NCBI GenBank assembly: GCA_009930125.1
Contig: RZYZ01000065.1
Span: 1 to 10,326 of the forward strand
Reading direction: 5' to 3'
Source: Clostridia bacterium
Lineage (GTDB): Bacteria > Bacillota > Clostridia > Clostridiales > Clostridiaceae
Length of the DNA stretch: 10,326 nt
The notes beneath the pieces are model-generated. The model worked only from the letters and a program-made list of their open reading frames with translations. It ran no database searches and was not told where the DNA came from. Below are positions 1-6,565 of the stretch, in pieces (position 1 is the first letter of the stretch; every line of letters begins with the position of its first letter). A program made the position numbers and the translations under genes.

Positions 1-1314
1 CTGGAAGCTCGTTCCTTCAATGTCCTGAATTATGGAGCGACTGGAGATGGAGTCACAGATGATGCTCCGGCAATCAATGCACTCATCGCTTCCATTGCTG
101 CAGACGGTGGCACGATATTCTTTCCGAAGGGCAGCTATTATCTTGCTACACCTCTCAACTGGTCCAGTCACATCCATCTGAAAGGTCAGAATGGAGCAGT
201 GCTGAACCCTGCTGTAAACGGAATTCAGGCATCTTCAGACATCCGTTCAGGTTCCATTGAAGATCTGGAAATCAGAGGTCCTGTCAGTTACGCTGCAGGA
301 AGTAAAGGCATCGCCTTTGATGAAGACAACGGTGGATGGCTCAATACTATCAAGAATGTCGAAATCTGGAACTTCGAGTACGGCATTTATGTAAGGGATA
401 TCTGGTGGCATAATGTGATCGAGAATGTACTCTGTCATAATAACAAGCACGGACTCTATGCAGTCTACAAGGCAGTAGGGTCCAACATCAATAACACCTT
501 CATCAACTTCTATGTGGATAAGCCTACAGACTATGCCATCATGCTGTCATCTGCACGTAGAATGGTCTTCATCAATCCATCCATCGACACAACCACTTTC
601 TACGGTGGCATCAAAGCGGACCTGAACTGCGATGTGACAGTTATCGGTGGAAATATCGAAGGCAGTGATGTCGGCAACGGTCAGAGCATCATTCTTCTAG
701 GAATGGCCACAAAGTTCACTGCCATCGGACTGAACATCAGTGCATTCTCTCAGATCTCCGGTGAAGGTTATCATCTGAATGTGGATGGAACTGACAGCTA
801 TGTGGATCTTCAGAACTGCATCTTCAAAAAAGTTGCTGGACTGCGTCAGATCCGAACGGCTCAGAAATCCGGTACAAAAATTCTCAACAACAGCCCTCAG
901 ATTGACGATTTCGTCAATGCCACCGGAGATGGAGCGCCAGGTGGTCAGTATATCCGGCAGTATGCAGGAAAGTCCGCAGTCAGTGATAATCTCAATCTAT
1001 CCGGTGGTGCTGCAGAGTCCACGCTGCTCTACTCATCAGTACCGGTAAGAATCGTCAGTGCTGCACTGATGTATGAAGAAGCAACGGATGCCAATGCAGG
1101 TGAACCTGTGATTCTGTTCTACACAGCGGATAACGGGTATGATCAGACAATGGGAACCATCACCACGGAAACATCAAAAGCTAAAGGGTCAATGACAGCT
1201 TTTCCTCTGACTTACAGCAGAATGCCAGCTGGACGACCTCTAAGAGCAAAGACAGCAGGAACAAAGACAGGGACAGGAAGTGTAGCAGTCGTAATCGACT
1301 ATGTCAGCGAATAG
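1..1314 (+). CDS. Tail appendage / tailspike protein with pectate-lyase-like beta-helix (5'-partial)
   Basis: The reading frame is open from base 1 to the TAG at 1312-1314, so the N-terminus lies outside the window; 437 codons are visible. Near the visible start it carries the signature of the Pectate_lyase_3 family: FNVLNYGATGDGVTDDAPAI, then GGTIFFPKGSYYL and a HLKGQNG strand. This family forms right-handed beta-helices that bind or cut surface polysaccharide. The following residues are strand-rich repeats of the helix. From about residue 302 a different, Gly/Ser/Thr-rich beta domain begins and ends in VAVVIDYVSE, likely a trimerisation or receptor-binding tip. In phi29 the gp12 appendage also has a pectin-lyase-type helix and lies just before the gp13/gp14 lysis genes, and here the next gene is a gp14-like holin. 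Enzymatic activity and substrate cannot be read from the sequence. An internal GTG at 199 is not the start. Confidence 0.85.
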   Translation: MEARSFNVLNYGATGDGVTDDAPAINALIASIAADGGTIFFPKGSYYLATPLNWSSHIHLKGQNGAVLNPAVNGIQASSDIRSGSIEDLEIRGPVSYAAGSKGIAFDEDNGGWLNTIKNVEIWNFEYGIYVRDIWWHNVIENVLCHNNKHGLYAVYKAVGSNINNTFINFYVDKPTDYAIMLSSARRMVFINPSIDTTTFYGGIKADLNCDVTVIGGNIEGSDVGNGQSIILLGMATKFTAIGLNISAFSQISGEGYHLNVDGTDSYVDLQNCIFKKVAGLRQIRTAQKSGTKILNNSPQIDDFVNATGDGAPGGQYIRQYAGKSAVSDNLNLSGGAAESTLLYSSVPVRIVSAALMYEEATDANAGEPVILFYTADNGYDQTMGTITTETSKAKGSMTAFPLTYSRMPAGRPLRAKTAGTKTGTGSVAVVIDYVSE

Positions 1315-1319
1315 GAGGT
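1312..1319 (+). promoter_or_regulatory. Ribosome binding site fused to the spike stop codon
   Basis: TAGGAGGT combines the spike gene's TAG stop with the Shine-Dalgarno core AGGAGG of the holin gene, whose ATG follows at 1325. The same eight bases recur before the ATPase (1721-1728, again including a stop codon), the scaffold (2783-2790) and the tail knob gene (4269-4276). Confidence 0.8.
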
Positions 1320-1324
1320 AATAT

Positions 1325-1723
1325 ATGAACTGGGACAGTAAATTTGCAGGTTTTATGGCTTTGTGCGGTGGTGCAGCGGTGAAGTTTTTGGGTGGTTGGG
1401 ATATACTGATCTACAGTCTCATAACATTCATGGTCATTGACTTTCTGCTTGGTTTAGCAGTTGCATGGATGAACGGTGAAATCAGTGCTTCCATTGGTAT
1501 GAAAGGAGCGTACAAGAAGATTCTGATTCTTGTCCTTGTAGGTGTCGGAGTAGTTCTGGATGGAGTGCTTTCCACACCCAATGTTATTCGGTCCATGATC
1601 ATTTTATGGTATTTATCATTTGAAGGCATATCCATCATAGAAAATGCAGGGCTTGCTGGATTGCCGGTTCCAGACAAGCTGAAGGAAAAACTGCTGATGC
1701 TGCGTGATGATCCACAGAAATAG
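1325..1723 (+). CDS. Holin, phi29 gp14 / phage_holin_4 type
   Basis: This 132-aa membrane protein matches the phage_holin_4 (TcdE/phi29 gp14) family in length, hydropathy and C-terminal signature. Hydrophobic segments lie at about residues 8-23, 27-48, 65-83 and 86-103, followed by the typical SFEGISIIENAGLAGLPVP linker and a charged tail (DKLKEKL...RDDPQK). Holins accumulate in the cytoplasmic membrane and open it at a set time, releasing or activating the cell-wall enzymes. The start is fixed by TAGGAGGT six bases before the ATG. The gene begins 10 bases after the spike gene and its own TAG stop forms part of the ATPase ribosome binding site, so it belongs to the late structural operon. The wall-degrading enzymes it should work with are on the opposite strand, which differs from phi29, where holin and lysozyme genes are adjacent. 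Confidence 0.9.
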   Translation: MNWDSKFAGFMALCGGAAVKFLGGWDILIYSLITFMVIDFLLGLAVAWMNGEISASIGMKGAYKKILILVLVGVGVVLDGVLSTPNVIRSMIILWYLSFEGISIIENAGLAGLPVPDKLKEKLLMLRDDPQK

Positions 1724-1734
1724 GAGGTGAGAGT

Positions 1735-2748
1735 ATGTGGTTTACCCCTCACAAAATGCTGACTTATAACTGCCTTTTTAATTTCGTTGTTGGAGATCGT
1801 GGTGGAGGTAAATCATTCGGTACACTGAAGTTTGTCATAGACCGATTCAAGAAGACCGGGGAGCAGTTTATCTACATTCGTAGATATGAGCAGGAACTTA
1901 AAGATTCGCTCCCTACCATCTTCACCTATCTAAAAAAAGAAGGTTTTTTCCAGGAAGACGAACTGGAAGTTAATGGTGGCAAGTTCTACTGCAACAAAAA
2001 GCTTATGGGTTATGCTGCTGCACTGTCCACTTCCATGAAGAAGAAGTCCACTGCTCTTCCCGATGTGTCATGGATCATCTTTGAGGAATTCATGGTCGAT
2101 GGCATCACTTCCAGGTATTTGGGCCATGGTGAGCAGGAAGTGGATGTGTTCAACAACTTTTATGAAACCATCGCACGTATGAGACCAGGTGTAAGAGTCC
2201 TCTTCATAGCTAACGCATTCTCCATGGTGAATATCTATTTTACTCGAAACAAGATCCGGTTGAAACCACCTTATAAAACCTACAATAAAATTGGAGATAT
2301 CATGGTGTGCATCTGGCATGATGAGGACTACCTGGAAGCTAAGAAAAAAACAAGATTCTACCAGCTGGTCAAAGACACGGAGTATGCGCAGCACGCTTAT
2401 GAGAACAAGTTCTACATGGACAGTGAGCATTTCGTGAAGAAGAGACCTCCGGAGGCGGAGTTCAACTTCGCCATCACGTACATGGGAAAACGTTATGGCG
2501 TATGGGCCGACTGGGATAATGGAAAATACTACGTGACCACAAAGGTCGGTTCTGTCTCCCCACGAAAGCACGTTTCCCTGTCCCTGGAAGACAATCACCC
2601 GAACAACGTCAATATACGCAGAGTGAAGTCCATGCCGTTCATGCTGATGTTCAGGCGGGCAGTCGATGAGAACAATGTCTACTATGACAAGCTGGAAACC
2701 TATGCTGCACTGAACGAAGCCGTGTTTCTTCTTAGGACCATCTCTTGA
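1735..2748 (+). CDS. DNA packaging ATPase, phi29 gp16 type
   Basis: This 337-aa protein has the length of phi29 gp16 (about 332 aa) and the same early P-loop: GDRGGGKS at residues 20-27 with Lys26 and Ser27, directly after an N-terminal strand. A Walker B strand follows at WIIFEEF (residues 113-119), with Glu117 where phi29-type ATPases normally have Asp and Glu118 as the catalytic base candidate. VLFIANAFS (about 155-163) fits the third, sensor-like motif. The C-terminal part would correspond to the nuclease-fold domain that contacts the packaging RNA in phi29, but no catalytic set is obvious. It should form a ring at the portal and pump DNA into the prohead. Start: ATG preceded by TAGGAGGTG, overlapping the holin stop. 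Its TGA stop lies within the -35 box of the promoter for the scaffold gene. Confidence 0.93.
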   Translation: MWFTPHKMLTYNCLFNFVVGDRGGGKSFGTLKFVIDRFKKTGEQFIYIRRYEQELKDSLPTIFTYLKKEGFFQEDELEVNGGKFYCNKKLMGYAAALSTSMKKKSTALPDVSWIIFEEFMVDGITSRYLGHGEQEVDVFNNFYETIARMRPGVRVLFIANAFSMVNIYFTRNKIRLKPPYKTYNKIGDIMVCIWHDEDYLEAKKKTRFYQLVKDTEYAQHAYENKFYMDSEHFVKKRPPEAEFNFAITYMGKRYGVWADWDNGKYYVTTKVGSVSPRKHVSLSLEDNHPNNVNIRRVKSMPFMLMFRRAVDENNVYYDKLETYAALNEAVFLLRTIS

Positions 2749-2773
2749 CATATGTGTATATATAACCGATAAT
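2745..2773 (+). promoter_or_regulatory. Sigma-A promoter for scaffold and capsid genes
   Basis: The -35 box TTGACA (2745-2750) is a perfect match and the -10 box GATAAT (2768-2773) matches five of six bases, with exactly 17 bases between. The -35 box contains the TGA stop of the ATPase gene. The spacer holds an alternating TATATATA tract. Transcription would start near 2780, giving a leader of only about 15 bases in which the ribosome binding site (2783-2790) is almost at the 5' end. No operator is evident. Confidence 0.8.
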
Positions 2774-2794
2774 GATAGTAAATAGGAGGTAATT

Positions 2795-3064
2795 ATGGGA
2801 AAAGTTACGAAACTCATCAATGAACTGATCCAGGACCCCAGCAAGGTCGAACTGCTTGCGGATATTCTCACAGAAGCCGATGCATTGGAAAAGTCCGAAC
2901 TGGAGGCCTATGCGCTGGTGGAAAAGACCCAGGCATCGAATCGGAGCCTTCTGCAGCGAGTAGCTGCACAACCCGACACTCCGCTCGAAGAAAAGAAACC
3001 TGCGCTTACAGCGAAGGATATCACTGAATCTATTGTTACTGAAATGAATGGAGGGAACGAATAA
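2795..3064 (+). CDS. Head scaffolding protein, phi29 gp7-like
   Basis: This 89-aa protein is assigned mainly by position and form: it lies directly before the major capsid gene and is close in size to phi29 gp7 (98 aa). The sequence is charged and almost wholly helical, with no Cys, Trp or membrane segment; residues about 20-57 (KVELLADILTEADALEKSEL and onward) look amphipathic and suited to a helical dimer. A Pro-rich hinge at about 59-69 precedes a short C-terminal helix, the kind of segment that contacts the capsid shell in other scaffolds. It would guide prohead assembly and leave before or during packaging. Start: TAGGAGGT five bases upstream of the ATG. Its TAA stop overlaps the capsid ATG as TAATG, so both are probably translated as a coupled pair. 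Confidence 0.75.
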   Translation: MGKVTKLINELIQDPSKVELLADILTEADALEKSELEAYALVEKTQASNRSLLQRVAAQPDTPLEEKKPALTAKDITESIVTEMNGGNE

Positions 3065-4215
3065 TGGCAATACTTAGTGCACATGAAAAACTGAATCTGA
3101 TTCGTGAAACCGCCACGTCCGCCTATCAGACGGAAATTCCACTGGCGACCATGGACAATATTTCCGACGTGGGTATTGCAGTAATGACTGCACCTGCAGT
3201 TGTGAAGAACGAGTTCTTCGATGCAATCCTGAACCAGATCGGAAAAGTCCTGATCAAGACGGCTGACTTCGTCAACCCCTTATCCGACCTTAGAAAAGAA
3301 GCGATGCCCTACGGTTCCACCATAGAAGATATCTTTGTCGAAATGGCGAAATCGAAGCAGTACATCTCCGGTACAAGAGATGGAGAAGATGCTCCTGATC
3401 AGTTCGAAGTGAACAAGGCGGAAGTTCTTGCAGCATTCTATCAGACGCAGCTTGAAAGACAGTACACTGTCACCATCTCTGAGCATGACCTCAGACGTGC
3501 CTTCACATCCAATGACCCTGTTTCCTCTCTGGTGTCCGCAAAGGTCAAGTCCATCACGACTGCAGAGCAGTTTGACGATTACAGAATGACCGTTGCACTC
3601 ATCGCAAGACAGATTGAAGAATCCGTAAACGACGTCACAACCGGATGGAACGGTGCTGTGCATCTTCTGACCGATTACAACGCCCTGTTCACAAAAACTC
3701 TGACCGCTGCGGATTGCCTCTATGATCAGGACTTCCTGAGATATATGTCAGAGCAGATGCAGACCTGGTCCGACCGCCTGATCTATCCCAGAAAAGATAT
3801 GAACCCTGCAGGCGTCAATACATCCCTTGCGAAAGGTTCCCAGCATCTGATGATGCTCGGTGATGTGAAGGCGAAAGTCTCCACGAACCTTCTGGCCTTT
3901 GCGTACAATGCGAACCACCTGGAGCTTGGTAGTGTTCGTCATATTGATGCATGGTACTCCCTGGGCGCAGATGCTACCGCAACACCTGTTGTGACCCCTG
4001 ACTCCATAGAAGTCAAGGCAGACCTTGGACTGGGCGGAGCAAACCCATGCATCGGTCTGATCTATGATCCCGAAATGCTTGTCATCCACAACAAGTTCAA
4101 GATGACGGAAAACGCCAGAAATGCCAGAGGGCACTATACAAACATCTGGCATACCGTTGCTGACATCTATGCAGCATCACCTTACCATAACTTTGTGGCC
4201 TTCTTCCTCGACTAA
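3064..4215 (+). CDS. Major capsid protein, phi29 gp8-like
   Basis: This 383-aa protein follows the scaffold gene and resembles phi29 gp8, the HK97-fold shell protein. Segments typical of the family are the MPYGSTIEDIFVEMAKSK stretch (about residues 79-96) and ERQYTVTISEHDLRRAFTS (about 132-150), followed by a long helical spine segment rich in Ala, Glu and Ile. The C-terminus ends in the hydrophobic YHNFVAFFLD. It is about 65 residues shorter than gp8 (448 aa), and I see no immunoglobulin-like C-terminal domain of the kind gp8 carries, so the shell is probably undecorated at that site. The ATG shares a base with the scaffold stop; GGAGGG eight bases upstream is the ribosome binding site. A terminator hairpin follows 26 bases after the stop. 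Confidence 0.88.
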   Translation: MAILSAHEKLNLIRETATSAYQTEIPLATMDNISDVGIAVMTAPAVVKNEFFDAILNQIGKVLIKTADFVNPLSDLRKEAMPYGSTIEDIFVEMAKSKQYISGTRDGEDAPDQFEVNKAEVLAAFYQTQLERQYTVTISEHDLRRAFTSNDPVSSLVSAKVKSITTAEQFDDYRMTVALIARQIEESVNDVTTGWNGAVHLLTDYNALFTKTLTAADCLYDQDFLRYMSEQMQTWSDRLIYPRKDMNPAGVNTSLAKGSQHLMMLGDVKAKVSTNLLAFAYNANHLELGSVRHIDAWYSLGADATATPVVTPDSIEVKADLGLGGANPCIGLIYDPEMLVIHNKFKMTENARNARGHYTNIWHTVADIYAASPYHNFVAFFLD

Positions 4216-4241
4216 GAGGCTCATGATACTCCCCTTTCATC

Positions 4242-4267
4242 AGGGCCCTGAAATGGGCCCTATTTTT
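4242..4267 (+). terminator. Rho-independent terminator between capsid and tail genes
   Basis: AGGGCCC (4242-4248) pairs perfectly with GGGCCCT (4255-4261) around a six-base loop, followed by ATTTTTAT. The T-tract on the plus strand indicates termination of plus-strand transcripts only. It ends two bases before the TAGGAGGT of the tail gene, so read-through is needed to express that gene unless another promoter exists. Confidence 0.85.
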
Positions 4268-4281
4268 ATAGGAGGTAAACT

Positions 4282-5796
4282 ATGAATGAACTCAGATTCT
4301 ACAAGAACCCTGCGGCCTACCCTGACTACACTGAGGCCATCACCCAGGTCGGGGTGGTAAGGGAAGTAACGCCTCGAAACATGGACTATCATACCGGCTA
4401 TGTGGACATCGAAATGACCTTTGATGAAGTCCTGTCCTGCAATTATCTGTCCATAAAGAAGGACACTGTTCTGCTGTATGCATGGATCATGGATGTAGAG
4501 GAGCGGGCCGGAAACAAGCTGTACCGTGTGCATTATCAGGTCGATGCCTTTCGTACCTTCCGGAGTAAAGTTTCCCTGCTTAGCCAGTGGGTGCTCAGGG
4601 ATATGAACGAGACAACGCTGAAGGACAATCTGCTCTCCAGCACGCAGTCCTACCCGGACATCAGGCGTCAGACCTTTGCCTTTGACGATGCAGGATGGAG
4701 AACCCTCGTGATTCAGGTCAGGGATCAGAAGATTCCAAAGCCGCCTTATAATAGTACCCCGGTTCAGCCGTCCCCCTATGTGATGTACATGAAGAAATAT
4801 CAGACGAACAGCTGGGCCTCTGTGCAAAGTATTGTAAATCTCATCTATTACCTGGGCAACTCTGCGCAGACCAGCAACGTCGTGACGATCTACTCTCTGC
4901 CAGGCATCATCTACACCAGCGCGGAGACCGACAGCTTCATGCTGAAGTTCGCCACGGATGCGCAGTACGACACAGGTGCATGGGAAGACGGACCGACGAT
5001 CTCGAACGTCTACAAATATTCCGGCACCATCGGAAGCCTGAAGAACTCGAAGGAGCTGCTGTATGATCTGGACGTCATGAATTCCGATGTGGGCAAGGTG
5101 GAGCACAATGTCCAGATCGTGCTGCCGGATGCGGGCATCATGAGAATCCCTGATGAACTGCTATACAGGTACGGACTGAGTCTGACCAGGTATGTGGACG
5201 TCTACTCCGGCAGCGTGAACTACATGCTGGAAGCACCCGATGAGGATGACCCCACAGGTCCCCTGAAACCACTGAATGTTTCCGCCAGGGCAGGAGGATC
5301 TCCGTCCATCCCTGTATTGTCGAACCCTATGGACACCTACCTGTCGCAGAACCAGAGCGCCCTGACGTCGAGTCTTCTCGGCGACGTGGCCATGATCGGA
5401 ACCGGTCTCTTCACCGGACTGTCCACAGGTGGGGCAGGCTTTGTGGCCGGAGCACCTATGATCGCTGCAGGAGTCGGAGGCCTTGCAAGGACTGCCGGAA
5501 ACGTGCTGGACGCAAACAAGCAGAGCCCCAGCAATCCGCCAGCGGTACTGGGGACTGCACTTGCTCCACATTACGACGGTCAGTTCTGGCTGGTGGTTAC
5601 CGTGCAGCATGTGGACAATGAAGCACTGGTGAACGCCCGATTCGGATATCCGCAGAACACGCTGAAGAACCTGGTTCTTCCCTCTACAGGATTCGTGCAG
5701 ACACAAGGATGCAACGTCAGGTCCGATGGAACGGTTCCACTCTGGGCCATTCAGGAAATCAACAGCATTCTCGACAACGGAATCAGGTTCTATTAA
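4282..5796 (+). CDS. Tail knob protein, phi29 gp9-like
   Basis: This 504-aa protein corresponds to the distal tail tube/knob protein gp9 of phi29 (599 aa). The N-terminal 150 residues are beta-rich, with YRVHYQVDAFRTF (about 81-93) typical of the family's tube domain. The most telling part is a long Gly/Ala-rich hydrophobic stretch at about residues 365-403 (LLGDVAMIGTGLFTGL..GGAGFVAGAPMIAAGVGGLA). In phi29, equivalent hydrophobic loops plug the tail lumen and insert into the host membrane to form the DNA entry channel. The C-terminus returns to tube-like sequence and ends in NGIRFY, like the GIR-aromatic end of relatives. It is about 95 residues shorter than gp9. Start: TAGGAGGT five bases before the ATG. 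It is the last plus-strand gene; its TAA lies next to the shared terminator. Unlike phi29, no portal gene follows. Confidence 0.87.
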   Translation: MNELRFYKNPAAYPDYTEAITQVGVVREVTPRNMDYHTGYVDIEMTFDEVLSCNYLSIKKDTVLLYAWIMDVEERAGNKLYRVHYQVDAFRTFRSKVSLLSQWVLRDMNETTLKDNLLSSTQSYPDIRRQTFAFDDAGWRTLVIQVRDQKIPKPPYNSTPVQPSPYVMYMKKYQTNSWASVQSIVNLIYYLGNSAQTSNVVTIYSLPGIIYTSAETDSFMLKFATDAQYDTGAWEDGPTISNVYKYSGTIGSLKNSKELLYDLDVMNSDVGKVEHNVQIVLPDAGIMRIPDELLYRYGLSLTRYVDVYSGSVNYMLEAPDEDDPTGPLKPLNVSARAGGSPSIPVLSNPMDTYLSQNQSALTSSLLGDVAMIGTGLFTGLSTGGAGFVAGAPMIAAGVGGLARTAGNVLDANKQSPSNPPAVLGTALAPHYDGQFWLVVTVQHVDNEALVNARFGYPQNTLKNLVLPSTGFVQTQGCNVRSDGTVPLWAIQEINSILDNGIRFY

Positions 5797-5802
5797 AAGG
5801 AA

Positions 5803-5832
5803 AAGAGTCCCAATAATGGGACTCTTGTTTTT
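5803..5832. terminator. Bidirectional terminator between convergent modules
   Basis: A perfect 10-bp stem, AAGAGTCCCA (5803-5812) with TGGGACTCTT (5817-5826), closes a four-base ATAA loop. On the plus strand it is followed by GTTTTTAT. On the minus strand it is followed by TTCCTTTTAA, read from the A-rich plus sequence 5793-5802. It can therefore stop transcripts from both directions. The plus-strand T-tract runs into the TAA stop codon of the amidase gene (5831-5833, read on minus), and the stem starts six bases after the tail gene stop. Confidence 0.9.
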
Positions 5833-6565
5833 ATACTTCCGGTTCTGTGGCCTTCGGATAGATGAAGGCATCCGGGAAATGCCTCTTTGCGATTTCCAGC
5901 TGGCGCTCTGCGTTTTCGTATACTGAGAAGGCCCCCACCTGCACCCGGTAGATCGGTTTGTCTTCTTCCTTCACCGGAGGCGCTTCGAGAATGACCTTCC
6001 CTTTGCAGCAGATGTCGATGATCTCCAGCGCGATCTTGTCGGCCTGCGCTTTCATGACGTTGTAGTTATGCACATTGGTCAGATGACCCAGCTCCAACAG
6101 CCGGTAGTTTATTTTTCGCTTCTTTGCGATGTTCACATTCTGCAGATTGTCTCTGCCGTTGATCCCTGGTGCGATATTTGTATTTGACCTCAGACCGAAA
6201 AAGTTTCGGATCATCTCCCTGAATTTCAGGTCATAGTCATCTGGCTGATAATCCTTATGAATGATGACATGACCACCAGCGACTCTTGCATTAACGCTTC
6301 CATCCATGTGGAATTCGACCACATTGAAATCCGTTGCGATGGTTTTCAAGATGACATCACGGTACGCGTTGTACTTGTAGAAGTGGAAGGTGAACCCTTC
6401 CTTCTCCGCAATCTTCGCATATTTTTTGAGTGCAGGCATGAGAAGGTCACGCAGAATATCACGCTCCGCATACCCATCATGGGACGCGGTGCCTACATCA
6501 TTATAACGACCATCCTGGGATTTACCGTGACCAAAACAGAAAAACCATTTCTTTTCATTCATCAT
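5831..6565 (-). CDS. N-acetylmuramoyl-L-alanine amidase with C-terminal SPOR domain (endolysin)
   Basis: The 244-aa protein has an Amidase_3-type zinc amidase domain at about residues 5-188. Likely zinc ligands are His13 (FGHGKS), Glu34 (YAERD) and His86 (VEFHMDG), with Glu158 in LLELGHLTN as the catalytic acid. This domain cuts the bond between muramic acid and the first L-Ala of the stem peptide. After an acidic Pro linker (about 194-204), residues about 205-238 (YRVQVGAFSVYENAERQLEI...) fit a SPOR domain, which in cell-division proteins binds glycan strands stripped of peptides. There is no signal peptide, so release would need the holin. Start: ATG at 6565 shares a base with the lysozyme stop (TGATG) and has AAGGAG nine bases upstream; an in-frame TTG at 6568 is a weaker alternative. 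This is the last gene of the minus-strand cassette. Confidence 0.88.
   Translation of the reverse strand: MMNEKKWFFCFGHGKSQDGRYNDVGTASHDGYAERDILRDLLMPALKKYAKIAEKEGFTFHFYKYNAYRDVILKTIATDFNVVEFHMDGSVNARVAGGHVIIHKDYQPDDYDLKFREMIRNFFGLRSNTNIAPGINGRDNLQNVNIAKKRKINYRLLELGHLTNVHNYNVMKAQADKIALEIIDICCKGKVILEAPPVKEEDKPIYRVQVGAFSVYENAERQLEIAKRHFPDAFIYPKATEPEV

Noticed and set aside
2068..2871. Long minus-strand open frame (267 codons) opposite the ATPase gene
   Set aside because: It is antisense to a clear ATPase with Walker motifs, has no recognisable domain, and crosses the scaffold promoter and start.
4240..5106. Minus-strand open frame (288 codons) opposite the tail knob gene
   Set aside because: His/Val/Arg/Ile-rich composition is typical of antisense of a coding gene; it starts inside the tail gene and ends in the terminator.
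5161..5871. Minus-strand open frame (236 codons) opposite the tail gene C-terminus
   Set aside because: Antisense of the gp9-like gene and crosses the shared terminator; Cys/His/Ser/Gly-rich with no domain.
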